Notes: generated by a model not told the origin, from the letters alone. A stretch of 37,516 nucleotides of DNA from Neisseria sp. (GCF_030523955.1 NZ_JAUNHL010000027.1:1-37516); one strand, 5' to 3'; counted from the first letter of the stretch, positions 26,536 through 33,884 are shown. Program-made: numbers and translations.

Positions 26536-26564
26536 TTGACAATACTTCATGATTTAAGCATTAT
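26536..26564 (+). promoter_or_regulatory. Promoter for the creatinase-linked regulator
   Basis: A consensus -35 TTGACA at 26536-26541, 17-base spacer, and CATTAT at 26559-26564. Start near 26571 would give an 88-nt leader that includes the inverted repeat at 26622. It lies in the divergent spacer shared with creatinase. Confidence 0.5.
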
Positions 26565-26621
26565 CTGTTGCACATCATAATAAAACACAGTCGACCGAAA
26601 ATATGCTTAATACGACATATT

Positions 26622-26642
26622 CTTGTCACGCTTAGTGACAAG
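26622..26642. promoter_or_regulatory. Inverted repeat in regulator leader
   Basis: CTTGTCAC and GTGACAAG are perfect 8-bp arms around GCTTA, ending just before the ribosome site of the regulator gene. It could be an operator for autoregulation or an RNA hairpin over the start region. A looser TTGTC...GAACAA lies in the purU-soxB spacer. Confidence 0.5.
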
Positions 26643-26658
26643 CAAACAGGAGAATAAA

Positions 26659-27630
26659 ATGACGATGCCTGCAACCAAGCATCAGATTGGTTTTGTTTTA
26701 CTTGAAGGTTTTTCCATGATTGCCTTCTCCAACGCCATTGAAGCCTTCCGTATGGCCAATTACGTCAGCAATCAGGATTTGTACCATTTCTCAGTTACCG
26801 GCCTGACCGGCGCCCACACCTCGGCCAGCAACCATATTTCCGTCAACCACACCGCCCAAATGTCGGATTTGCTGCGGTGCGACTTAATCTTCGTTTGCGG
26901 CGGATTTGATTTGAACAAACTGAAAAATTCCGGTTTGCGCACTTGGCTGCAACGTTATGCGCAAAAAGGCGCAGCCTTGGGCGGCGTATGCACCGGTGCG
27001 TTTGCACTGGCCGATGCCGGCCTCTTGAACGATTACCGCGCCAGCATCCATTGGGAAAATATGCTGGCGGCCAAAGAAACCTTCCCGCAAACCCACTTCA
27101 ACACCTCGATCTACACCATAGACCGCAACCGCTATACCTGCTCGGGCGGCACAGCGGCGCTGGATTTATGCATTAATATCATCCGCCTGAATTATGACCG
27201 CAAGCTTTCCGAATCGGTGGCCGAACAATTCACACTCTCGACCTTGCGCGGCGAAGACGAACCACAGCATATCCCCTTATCCGCCCAATTAAACTCCGGC
27301 TACAACTATGTGGTGGAAGCCTTGGTATTGATGGACAAAAACCTCGAAGAGCCGCTGCCGATTCACGAAATTGCCCAATTATTAGGCATATCCGTACGCC
27401 AACTCGAACGTTGGTTCAACAGCTATTTCAACAAACCGCCGCAACTGTATTACATCGAAGTGCGCCTGCTGCACGCCAAGCGTTTGCTGAAACAAACCAA
27501 CAAATCGATTATGGACGTCGCCCTCGCTTGCGGCTTCTCCAATCCCTCCAGCTTCAGCAAAGCCTACCGCAGCCAATTCAGCTTAACGCCGTCGCAAACC
27601 CGTAAACAAACCATGGCCTCGGCCGGCTGA
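26659..27630 (+). CDS. GATase1-AraC regulator beside creatinase
   Basis: A 323-residue paralogue of the regulator at 20741. Residues 9-185 form the DJ-1/PfpI-like domain with C111 in GGVCTGA and NRYTCSGGTAALD. Residues 210-315 form the AraC DNA-binding domain (IHEIAQLLGISVRQLERWF and FSNPSSFSKAYRSQFSLTP). The ATG at 26659 with CAGGAG 8 bases upstream is chosen over 26623. It is divergent from creatinase with a 175-bp shared spacer, the classic place for its activator. CahR of P. putida, a GATase1-AraC factor, activates creatinase in this way (established knowledge, from memory). Creatine as ligand is inferred. Confidence 0.85.
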   Translation: MTMPATKHQIGFVLLEGFSMIAFSNAIEAFRMANYVSNQDLYHFSVTGLTGAHTSASNHISVNHTAQMSDLLRCDLIFVCGGFDLNKLKNSGLRTWLQRYAQKGAALGGVCTGAFALADAGLLNDYRASIHWENMLAAKETFPQTHFNTSIYTIDRNRYTCSGGTAALDLCINIIRLNYDRKLSESVAEQFTLSTLRGEDEPQHIPLSAQLNSGYNYVVEALVLMDKNLEEPLPIHEIAQLLGISVRQLERWFNSYFNKPPQLYYIEVRLLHAKRLLKQTNKSIMDVALACGFSNPSSFSKAYRSQFSLTPSQTRKQTMASAG

Positions 27631-27636
27631 ATGCCT

Positions 27637-27802
27637 GAGAGCTTTGCAAAATTCTTTTCGATACCTGAAAACACGTGCGTCATGCTCGGGCTTGACCCGA
27701 GCATCTGGTTGTTTAAGGAGAACGAACAGATACTCGGGTCAAGCTCAAGCATGACGAAATATTAATCAACTCAGGATTAAAACGGCTTTTTGCAAAAGTC
27801 TC
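27637..27802. mobile_element. 166-bp MITE with GAGACC-type ends (copy 2)
   Basis: Same order as the copy at 12308: GAGAGCTTTGCAAAATTC left end, AATTCTTTTCGATA, two CTCGGG-family units, and TTTTTGCAAAAGTCTC right end. Each end has one change from GAGACCTTTGC, so it is probably older. Its right end directly abuts a DUS. Confidence 0.8.
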
Positions 27803-27814
27803 TGCCTGTCTGAA
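27803..27814 (+). repeat. DUS abutting a MITE
   Basis: Exact TGCCTGTCTGAA starting on the base after the MITE end. Confidence 0.9.
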
Positions 27815-27863
27815 ACTTTTGAAAGTCTCATTACGCAATAAAACGGAAAAGGCGTTCAAAATT

Positions 27864-27875
27864 TTCAGACAGGCA
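27864..27875 (-). repeat. DUS, wad dialect
   Basis: Exact TTCAGACAGGCA, facing the DUS at 27803 across 49 bases. Confidence 0.9.
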
Positions 27876-27892
27876 TTTCCCCGCCGCATACA

Positions 27893-27927
27893 AAAAAACT
27901 GCTCCGCCAAATAACGGAGCAGTTTTT
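27893..27927. terminator. Bidirectional terminator before creatininase end
   Basis: AAAAAACTGCTCCG and CGGAGCAGTTTTT pair around an 8-base loop, with A and T runs on both flanks. It serves the convergent regulator and creatininase genes. Confidence 0.88.
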
Positions 27928-27940
27928 ATGCCGGAATATT

Positions 27941-28699
27941 TCAAGCCGGGAATTTCGGCAATACGCGCTTGCCGATGTTCACCAATACATTATCGACAAT
28001 CAGCTTGCCTTTGGCCGCCGTACTGGAGCGCGAGGTGCTCAAACAACCCGATGCGGGTACCATGCCTTCCAACGGTGGATAACTGTGGAAACTCAACACC
28101 TCTTCCACCTTATCGTTGGGAATCTTATCTTCCTGTACCAAATGCGGATAAAAATGCATCATCAGCGAAGTTTCGGTAATCGCCGCATGTTCCAGCGCCC
28201 AGCCGGGGAAAGGAATGCTGTCGAACACCTGTTCCACAATCTGCTGATCCAGATTATCCCACCAGTTCACGATGAAGGTGCGCACGTTCACATCCCGCTC
28301 TTTGGCCGCCAAATCGGCGCCTTCCAATACGAACGCTTCGTTTTCGTAGTGACAGTTGAAAATCATGATTTTCTTCCAGCCGTCGCGGGCGAACTCCACC
28401 ACGATGTCTTTCACCAGATTAATCAGCGTGGTGCCGTTCAAATCAATGGTGCCGGGGAAGAAAGGGCCGCCGCCGCTCATCGGCAAGGATTTGTAACCGT
28501 AATTGATGGTGGGCGCAACCACCGCACCGATTTGTTCGGCCAGCGCACGCGCAAACGATGTCGCCAACATCGCATCGACACCCAACGGCAAATGCGGGCC
28601 GTGCTGCTCGGTGGCACCGATGGGAATAATCAGAATTTTGTTTTGGTCTATCTGATCTTTATATTGAAACCAAGATAATTCTTCAATTAAATATGACAT
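27941..28699 (-). CDS. Creatininase (creatinine amidohydrolase)
   Basis: A 252-residue metal enzyme that opens creatinine to creatine. Metal and catalytic residues match the P. putida enzyme with an offset of 3: E31 and H33 (ATEQHGPH), D42, H117 and E119 (CHYEN). GYKSLPMSGGGPFFPGT and WALEHAAITETSLMM carry the active-site loops. Closely related families (mycofactocin MftE, FAPy deformylase ArfB) share the fold, but the GYKS...SGGG block and location beside creatinase favour creatininase. AGGAGA is 6 bases upstream. It is alone on its strand, separated from creatinase by the regulator. Confidence 0.88.
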   Translation of the reverse strand: MSYLIEELSWFQYKDQIDQNKILIIPIGATEQHGPHLPLGVDAMLATSFARALAEQIGAVVAPTINYGYKSLPMSGGGPFFPGTIDLNGTTLINLVKDIVVEFARDGWKKIMIFNCHYENEAFVLEGADLAAKERDVNVRTFIVNWWDNLDQQIVEQVFDSIPFPGWALEHAAITETSLMMHFYPHLVQEDKIPNDKVEEVLSFHSYPPLEGMVPASGCLSTSRSSTAAKGKLIVDNVLVNIGKRVLPKFPA

Positions 28700-29030
28700 C
28701 TACTTCTCCTCATGATTATCGGTGCTCTGCGGTCGGCCAGTTGATGTACGTCCTCTGCGGCTGTTTGCAATCGGACGGTCAGGTTGAAAAAGAATCTGCC
28801 TTTCAAAAATTGCAACTTCATATAACCAAAGCGCAGTTTCCAAAGCGGCAGACAAGAACGAAGAGTTTAAAAACAATACAACCGTCATCAACACGGATAA
28901 AGCGATATTATGCAGTAAGCCCCCGTTAAAATACCCATTATGCGAACTATTTCGTTCCAAATACGACAAAGTCGTTTGTCTTTTTGATTGTTTTTCAGCA
29001 GTTTTTATGATGGAACAGGCCATTCAAATC

Positions 29031-29050
29031 AAAACGGTGATACCGTTTTT
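29031..29050 (+). terminator. Terminator-like hairpin with no obvious gene
   Basis: AAAACGGT and ACCGTTTT pair with a 3-base loop, then more T. On the plus strand it would end a transcript from 28700-29030, where no gene is seen; a small RNA is possible. Confidence 0.5.
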
Positions 29051-29060
29051 TAACGAAAAA

Positions 29061-29088
29061 TGCCTGTCTGAAAACTTTCAGACAGGCA
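29061..29088. terminator. Inverted DUS pair
   Basis: TGCCTGTCTGAA (29061-29072) and TTCAGACAGGCA (29077-29088) with AAA/TTT extensions form a strong stem. It lies 10 bases from the minus-strand stop at 29098, as would suit the end of a former minus-strand gene. Confidence 0.85.
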
Positions 29089-29097
29089 TTTAAGCTA

Positions 29098-29215
29098 TTA
29101 TCGAAGCCCCAGAATGAATGCCGGCGGGTTGAAATTTTCCCGCCATACCCATTGCGCAAGGTAACGGTGTTGATAAATAAACGCCAACACGGCATTATTA
29201 GGCCGTATCCAATCA
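29098..29215 (-). pseudogene. Possible 3' remnant of a lost gene
   Basis: A minus-strand frame ends at 29098 with ...AVLAFIYQHRYLAQWVWR and then ENFNPPAFILGLR before the stop, directly followed by the DUS-pair terminator. Upstream it runs into antisense of the oppD-like gene, so only about 39 codons could be genuine. The protein-like composition and a proper terminator suggest the tail of a gene cut off when the oppDF segment arrived. I do not recognise the family. Confidence 0.25.
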
Positions 29216-29240
29216 CTTTTACCAGCAAAACCACCCCGTA

Positions 29241-29252
29241 TGCCTGTCTGAA
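29241..29252 (+). repeat. DUS, wad dialect
   Basis: Exact TGCCTGTCTGAA 11 bases before the oppD-like start codon. Confidence 0.9.
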
Positions 29253-29263
29253 ACGGAAAAACG

Positions 29264-30244
29264 ATGAACACATCTCCTTTGCTCCAAGTTAAAGACTTAG
29301 AGGTCACCTTCCACACCGAAGACGGCGACATCACCGCCGTCAACCGGCTCAATTTCGATTTGTACGCCGGCGAAACACTGGGCATCGTCGGCGAATCGGG
29401 TTCCGGAAAATCGCAAACTGCCTTTGCCATCATGGGCTTATTGGCCAAAAACGGCAAAGCGCGCGGTTCTGCACTGTTTGATGGCCGCGAGATTTTAGGC
29501 CTGTCTGAAAAAAGATTAAACGCCATCAGGGCCAAAGAAATCGCCATGATTTTCCAAGACCCGATGACCTCGCTCAATCCTTATATGAAAGTCGGCGACC
29601 AGCTGGCCGAAGTCTTGATGCTGCATAAAGGCATGGGCAAACGCGAGGCTTGGAGCGAAGCGCAAAAAATGCTCGATGCGGTTAAAATCCCCGAAGCGAA
29701 AAAGCGTATCGGCATGTATCCGCACGAATTTTCCGGCGGTATGCGCCAACGCGTGATGATTGCGATGGCCTTGCTGTGCCGCCCGAAACTTTTGATTGCC
29801 GACGAGCCGACCACGGCGCTGGACGTTACCGTACAAGCGCAAATCATGGCGCTGTTAAACGAACTCAAACGCGATTTCGGCACCACCATCATCATGATTA
29901 CCCACGATTTGGGCGTGGTGGCCGGCATTTGCGACCGCGTGCTGGTGATGTATGCCGGACGTACCATGGAATACGGAGCGGTAGACGATATTTTCTACCG
30001 CCCCACCCATCCTTATACCATCGGCCTGCTTGGCGCCATTCCCCGCTTGGACGACAAGCAAGAGATGCTGGCCACCATTCCCGGCAATCCGCCCAATCTG
30101 GTACGGCTGCCGGCCGGCTGCCCTTTCCAAGAACGCTGTCCGTATGTGCACGAAGAATGCCGTCAACACGCCCCCGCTCTGCAAACCAACGCCAACGGCG
30201 GCCTGCGCGCCTGTTTCTGGCAACCACAAGGAGATGCGGCATGA
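29264..30244 (+). CDS. Peptide-type ABC transporter ATPase, OppD/DppD-like
   Basis: A 326-residue ATPase of the oligopeptide/dipeptide/nickel importer family. Walker A is GESGSGKS (43-50), the ABC signature FSGGMRQR (156-163), Walker B LLIADEP (176-182), and the H-loop ITHD near 215. The C-terminal region (about 285-320) has the [14 protein letters not shown] cluster typical of the OppD/F extension, which can bind an iron-sulphur cluster. GGAAAAACG is a weak ribosome site. It overlaps the OppF-like gene (ATGA). No permease or binding-protein gene is adjacent. DUS core at 29499. Confidence 0.9.
   Translation: MNTSPLLQVKDLEVTFHTEDGDITAVNRLNFDLYAGETLGIVGESGSGKSQTAFAIMGLLAKNGKARGSALFDGREILGLSEKRLNAIRAKEIAMIFQDPMTSLNPYMKVGDQLAEVLMLHKGMGKREAWSEAQKMLDAVKIPEAKKRIGMYPHEFSGGMRQRVMIAMALLCRPKLLIADEPTTALDVTVQAQIMALLNELKRDFGTTIIMITHDLGVVAGICDRVLVMYAGRTMEYGAVDDIFYRPTHPYTIGLLGAIPRLDDKQEMLATIPGNPPNLVRLPAGCPFQERCPYVHEECRQHAPALQTNANGGLRACFWQPQGDAA
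29499..29509 (+). repeat. DUS core inside oppD-like gene
   Basis: GCCTGTCTGAA; encodes GLSEK after the D-type REIL stretch. Confidence 0.85.
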
Positions 30245-31227
30245 GCCTGTTAAGCGTAAAAGATTTGCAAGTCGAATTCAAAATCCGCGATGCGCAAAGC
30301 TGGTTCTGGCAACCCGCCGCCACTTTGAAAGCGGTCAACCGCATTTCCTTCGATTTACAGCCTAGCGAAACACTGGGCATCGTCGGCGAATCCGGCTGCG
30401 GCAAATCCACCCTCGCACGCGCCATCATCGGCTTGGCACCCATCCAAAGCGGCAGTATTTTATGGAACGGCGAAGAGCTGGCAGGCCTGTCTGAAAAAGA
30501 GATGCGCCTCAAGCGCAAAGACATCCAAATGATTTTTCAGGATCCGCTCGCCTCGCTCAACCCGCGCATGACCATAGGCGAAATTATTGCCGAACCGCTG
30601 CGTACCTTTCACCCGCAAATCGGCAAAGTCGAAACCGAAGCGCGGGTAAAAGCCATGATGCAGAAAGTCGGTCTGCTGCCCAACCAGATCAACCGCTATC
30701 CGCACGAATTTTCCGGCGGCCAATGCCAGCGCATCGGCATCGCCCGCGCACTGATCGTCGAACCTAAATTGATTATCTGCGACGAACCGGTATCCGCCTT
30801 GGATGTCTCCATTCAGGCGCAAGTTGTCAACCTATTGAAGCAGATACAAAAAGAAATGGGTTTGGCGCTGATTTTCATTGCCCATGATTTATCGGTGGTC
30901 AAACACATTTCCGACCGCGTATTGGTGATGTACTTGGGCCACGCGGTGGAACTTGGGGATTACGATGAAATTTACGCTACGCCCGCCCACCCCTACACCC
31001 GGGCGTTGATGTCGGCCGTACCGCTGCCCGATCCTGAGGCCGAACGCAACAAAACCATCCAACTGCTTGCCGGCGATCTGCCTAGCCCGATCCATCCGCC
31101 CTCCGGCTGCGTATTCCGTACCCGCTGTCCGCAAGCCGATAGCGCTTGTGCCGAGGCCAAACCTGCGCTGTCCGGCAACATCCGGCATCAGGTGGCCTGT
31201 CTGAAAAACAGCGTAGCCGCCCTATAA
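30241..31227 (+). CDS. Peptide-type ABC transporter ATPase, OppF/DppF-like
   Basis: A 328-residue partner ATPase. Walker A is GESGCGKST (49-57), signature [15 protein letters not shown] (157-171, with Cys where QQQ is usual), Walker B LIICDEP, and C-terminal [14 protein letters not shown]. The frame is open from 29776, but the ATG at 30241 in the OppD-like stop (ATGA) is clearly the start. OppD and OppF form the heterodimeric motor for OppB/OppC permeases, which are missing here. DUS cores lie at 30485 and 31195; the first encodes the same GLSEK stretch as in the OppD-like gene. Confidence 0.9.
   Translation: MSLLSVKDLQVEFKIRDAQSWFWQPAATLKAVNRISFDLQPSETLGIVGESGCGKSTLARAIIGLAPIQSGSILWNGEELAGLSEKEMRLKRKDIQMIFQDPLASLNPRMTIGEIIAEPLRTFHPQIGKVETEARVKAMMQKVGLLPNQINRYPHEFSGGQCQRIGIARALIVEPKLIICDEPVSALDVSIQAQVVNLLKQIQKEMGLALIFIAHDLSVVKHISDRVLVMYLGHAVELGDYDEIYATPAHPYTRALMSAVPLPDPEAERNKTIQLLAGDLPSPIHPPSGCVFRTRCPQADSACAEAKPALSGNIRHQVACLKNSVAAL
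30485..30495 (+). repeat. DUS core inside oppF-like gene
   Basis: GCCTGTCTGAA; encodes GLSEK at the position equivalent to that in the oppD-like gene. Confidence 0.85.
31195..31205 (+). repeat. DUS core near oppF-like end
   Basis: GCCTGTCTGAA in the last codons; faces the DUS at 31250 to form an inverted pair with a 44-base loop. Confidence 0.85.
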
Positions 31228-31249
31228 ACCGATACAGCCGGATTAAGCA

Positions 31250-31260
31250 TTCAGACAGGC
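31250..31260 (-). repeat. DUS core
   Basis: TTCAGACAGGC in the spacer before the amidase gene. Confidence 0.85.
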
Positions 31261-31300
31261 CTATCAGCAAGAAACACTTAACCCAAACAGGAGCCAGTAT

Positions 31301-32104
31301 ATGCAAACCATCAAAGCCGCTACCATACAAATGGTTTCCTCTACACGCCCTTCTGACAACATCGCCACCATGCAACGCTTGGTAGCCGAAGCCGCCGCCC
31401 AAGGTGCGCAATGGGTATTGCTGCCCGAATACTGGCCGATTATGGGCGTTTCCGATACCGATAAAATCGCCCATGCCGAACCCTTCGGCAGCGGCGTTTT
31501 GCAGCAAGCGCTCAGCGACACCGCCCGCCGGCACCAAATTACCTTGTTCGGCGGCACCGTTCCGCTGCAAAGCGACAACCCCGATAAAGTGCTGAACACC
31601 TTATTGGTATACGATTCCGAAGGCAACTGCCGCGCCCGCTACGACAAAATGCACTTATTCGGCTATTCCGGCTTGGGCGAACACTATTCCGAAGCCGATA
31701 CCATCCAGCCCGGCGGCACCGTTCCCCATTTCGAAATGAACGGCTGGGGCATCGCCCAAGGCGTGTGCTACGATTTGCGCTTTCCCGAATTTTTCCGTGC
31801 CCAAAGCCCTTTTGACGTACTGATGCTGCCGGCCGCCTTTACCTATAACACCGGCAAGGCACACTGGGAATTGCTGCTGCGCACCCGCGCGGTGGAAAAC
31901 CAATGCTATGTCATCGCCTCCGGCCAAGGCGGCACCCACGAAAGCGGGCGGCGCACTTACGGCCACAGCATGATCATCGATCCTTGGGGCGACATCTTGG
32001 CCGTACTGCCCGAAGGCGAAGGCGTGTTGTTGGCCGAACTGAATCCTGCCCGCCTCGCCAGCGTACGCAGCCGCCTGCCGGCTTTGCAACACCGTTTATT
32101 GTGA
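31301..32104 (+). CDS. Carbon-nitrogen hydrolase, Nit1-like
   Basis: A 267-residue cytosolic nitrilase-fold amidase. The catalytic triad is E43 (LLPEYW), K116 (YDKMHLF) and C156 (GVCYDLRFPE). The CYDLRFPEFFR and KMHLFGYSG blocks point to the Nit1/NitFhit group, whose bacterial members act as deaminated-glutathione amidase. CAGGAG is 8 bases upstream. It follows the oppDF genes by 73 bp on the same strand and could be co-transcribed. A link to creatinine metabolism is not shown: the known N-carbamoylsarcosine hydrolase is of another fold. Confidence 0.85.
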   Translation: MQTIKAATIQMVSSTRPSDNIATMQRLVAEAAAQGAQWVLLPEYWPIMGVSDTDKIAHAEPFGSGVLQQALSDTARRHQITLFGGTVPLQSDNPDKVLNTLLVYDSEGNCRARYDKMHLFGYSGLGEHYSEADTIQPGGTVPHFEMNGWGIAQGVCYDLRFPEFFRAQSPFDVLMLPAAFTYNTGKAHWELLLRTRAVENQCYVIASGQGGTHESGRRTYGHSMIIDPWGDILAVLPEGEGVLLAELNPARLASVRSRLPALQHRLL

Positions 32105-32178
32105 ACAGTAAGCAAAACTCATCACCATCGTTAACCGTTTGTTTAGTCACACCCCCGCCAATTTCGGGCTTGACCTTA

Positions 32179-32340
32179 GGGGCTGTCGACAATTAACCGG
32201 CGAAGCGGTTTTTTGAGGCAAAAACCGCGTATGCAAGGCAAAAAGCGCAGCAAGATTGAACATCTTGCGAGCATTTTTAACGCCGCAGACGGGGGATTTT
32301 GACCAAAAATACCGCCGTTGCGTTAATTGTCGGCAGCCCC
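32179..32340. mobile_element. 162-bp MITE, CTAA family (copy 2, inverted)
   Basis: Ends GGGGCTGTCGACAATTAA and TTAATTGTCGGCAGCCCC. Read in reverse it matches the element at 10664-10823 almost base for base. Flanks TTAG and CTAA both fit the YTAR target but are not identical, so no clean duplication remains. It sits downstream of the Nit1-like gene and may act as its terminator hairpin. Confidence 0.85.
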
Positions 32341-32404
32341 TAAGTATCTTGAGCTCCAGTAAATCTTGTGATACCCGGTTCAAGCCCAAGTGTGACGTAT
32401 TATT

Positions 32405-32416
32405 TTCAGACAGGCA
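32405..32416 (-). repeat. DUS, wad dialect
   Basis: Exact TTCAGACAGGCA upstream of the DUF819 gene. Confidence 0.9.
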
Positions 32417-32495
32417 TTGGCCATGCCGCCCAAACTATTCGGTTCCGAACCGGCCAACCCTTATCCTTCACTATGCCGCAGAAAGGAGAACCACC

Positions 32496-33704
32496 ATGCC
32501 GTTGATTGCCGCCGATAACCATTTGCTACTATGGGCGTTTATCATGCTCGCCGCCGCTGCGGCGATCGTTATCGAGCAAAACGTGCGCTGGGCGGCAAAA
32601 GTGCCCGGTGCCGTAATTGCGCTGCTGATTGCGCTCGCCGCTTCCAACCTCGGCCTGATCCCCACGGAATCACCCGTTTACGATGCGGTGTGGGGCTATA
32701 TCGTGCCGCTGGCGATTCCCCTGCTGCTGTTCCAACTGGATCTGCATTCCGTGTTGAAAGAAAGCGGCCGGCTGCTGCTGATTTTCCTGATCAGCTCCGT
32801 CGGCACCGTGTTGGGCGTGTTGTTGGGCTTTGCCATGCTGCGCCGCCATATTCCCGAGTTGGATAAAATTTCCGGCATGATCGCTGCTTCTTATACCGGC
32901 GGCGGGGTCAATTTCGCCGCCATGACCGCAAAACTCGAACCCAGCCAAAGCATCACCGCCGCCACCATCGTGGCCGACAACCTGATGATGGCCTGTTATT
33001 TCTTTATTCTGATGACGCTGCCCGCCCTGCCTGCCGTGCGCCGGTTTTGGGGCAGCCCGCATCAGGATGCACTTGAAAACAGCAATAAGGGCTCAAACCA
33101 AAACCAAGCCGCCGCTTATTGGCAGCCGAAAGCCATGTCGCTGCAAAGCATCGCTTTGTCTTTGGGTGCGTCGATACTGTTGGTGGCGGTGTCGTTCACT
33201 GCTTCCAAATGGCTGAAAACCGTGTTGGGCGGCAGCGAACATATCGTATTGGATATGCTGATCGGCTTGGTAACGGACAAATACCTCTTGCTCACCACCC
33301 TCACCTTCGCCGTTATTGTGTTCTGCCGCAAAGGCGTAGCCAAACTCAGCGGCAGCCAAGAGCTCGGCACCTACTGCATCTATCTGTTTTTCGTTGTTAT
33401 CGGCATTCCCGCGTCGATTCCGCTGATTATCCAAAGTGCACCGCTGCTGTTTGTATTCACCCTTACCGTGGCGCTGACCAATCTGCTGGTTACCCTCTTG
33501 GCGGGCAAGCTGTTGAAATTCGGCATCGAAGAAATCATGCTCGCCTGCAACGCCAATATCGGCGGCCCCACCACCGCCGCCGCGCTGGCCATCGGCAAAG
33601 GCTGGCGCACACTGGTGGGGCCGATTTTGGTAATCGGCACGGTGGGTTACATCATCGGCAACTACATCGGCACGATGGTGTATGCGCTGGTGGGCAATAT
33701 GTAG
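32496..33704 (+). CDS. DUF819 family integral membrane protein
   Basis: A 402-residue membrane protein with about ten to twelve helices, of the DUF819/YjcL family (COG5505). Recognisable parts are the SYTGGGVNFAAM loop (about 131-142) and CNANIGGPTTAAALA near the end, the paired glycine-rich re-entrant regions of this family. A polar loop (HQDALENSNKGSNQNQ) divides it into two halves. The ATG at 32496 with AAAGGAG 7 bases upstream is chosen; the open frame from 32256 runs through a MITE and is not coding. The paired halves suggest a transporter, substrate unknown. Confidence 0.8.
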   Translation: MPLIAADNHLLLWAFIMLAAAAAIVIEQNVRWAAKVPGAVIALLIALAASNLGLIPTESPVYDAVWGYIVPLAIPLLLFQLDLHSVLKESGRLLLIFLISSVGTVLGVLLGFAMLRRHIPELDKISGMIAASYTGGGVNFAAMTAKLEPSQSITAATIVADNLMMACYFFILMTLPALPAVRRFWGSPHQDALENSNKGSNQNQAAAYWQPKAMSLQSIALSLGASILLVAVSFTASKWLKTVLGGSEHIVLDMLIGLVTDKYLLLTTLTFAVIVFCRKGVAKLSGSQELGTYCIYLFFVVIGIPASIPLIIQSAPLLFVFTLTVALTNLLVTLLAGKLLKFGIEEIMLACNANIGGPTTAAALAIGKGWRTLVGPILVIGTVGYIIGNYIGTMVYALVGNM

Positions 33705-33717
33705 CAACAAAGGCCTA

Positions 33718-33884
33718 GGAGCTGTTGGAAATTGGCCGGCGAAGCGGTTTTTTGAGGGAAAATCCGCAGCAAGCTCCTAACATTAACTCTGATGAAAAAT
33801 GCCTGTCTGAAAGCTTTGGCTTCGCCAAAATGCGCAAGCTTGTTTTCAGACAGGCATTTTCTAGGGCATGTATGCAACAGCCCC
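33718..33884. mobile_element. Decayed CTAA-family MITE carrying a DUS pair
   Basis: The left end GGAGCTGTTGGAAATTGGC and the next block GGCGAAGCGGTTTTTTGAGG match the left part of the MITE at 32179. The right end CAACAGCCCC also fits. The middle differs: it holds inverted DUS at 33800-33811 and 33845-33856. It is flanked by CCTA on the left and TAAG on the right. Its right end supplies the stop codon region of the gene at 33884. Confidence 0.6.
33800..33856 (+). terminator. Inverted DUS pair, likely DUF819 terminator
   Basis: TGCCTGTCTGAA and TTCAGACAGGCA, each extended (AAAAATG.../...CATTTT), and an inner AGCTT...AAGCT match make a long hairpin with T tail on the right. Confidence 0.7.

Larger units (their letters stand above)
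27631..27940. other. Convergent spacer with MITE and DUS
   Basis: 310 bases between the regulator and creatininase ends. It holds a MITE (27637-27802), two facing DUS (27803, 27864) and a bidirectional terminator (27893-27927). No gene. Confidence 0.75.
28700..29263. other. Long spacer between creatininase and oppD-like gene
   Basis: 564 bases. Contents: creatininase upstream region; a hairpin-plus-T motif at 29031-29050; an inverted DUS pair at 29061-29088; a minus-strand open stretch (29098-29215) that may be a gene remnant; a DUS at 29241. The 107-codon frame at 28700-29023 has no ribosome site and no recognised likeness, so I do not call it. Confidence 0.6.
32105..32495. other. Spacer with MITE copy 2
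   Basis: 391 bases holding a 162-bp MITE (32179-32340), half of a CTCGGG-family repeat (about 32370-32398) and a DUS (32405-32416). No gene; the open frame from 32256 is only the upstream extension of the DUF819 gene. Confidence 0.75.

Noticed and set aside
28700-29023. 107-codon minus-strand frame ending at the creatininase start
   Set aside because: No ribosome site, no recognised domain, and a low-complexity basic C-terminal half; probably chance.
31301-32104. The nitrilase-fold gene as N-carbamoylsarcosine hydrolase of the alternative creatinine route
   Set aside because: That enzyme has a different (isochorismatase-like) fold; sequence blocks here fit Nit1.
32256-32495. 80-residue extension of the DUF819 protein
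   Set aside because: It runs through a MITE, repeat and DUS; the ATG at 32496 has a strong ribosome site.
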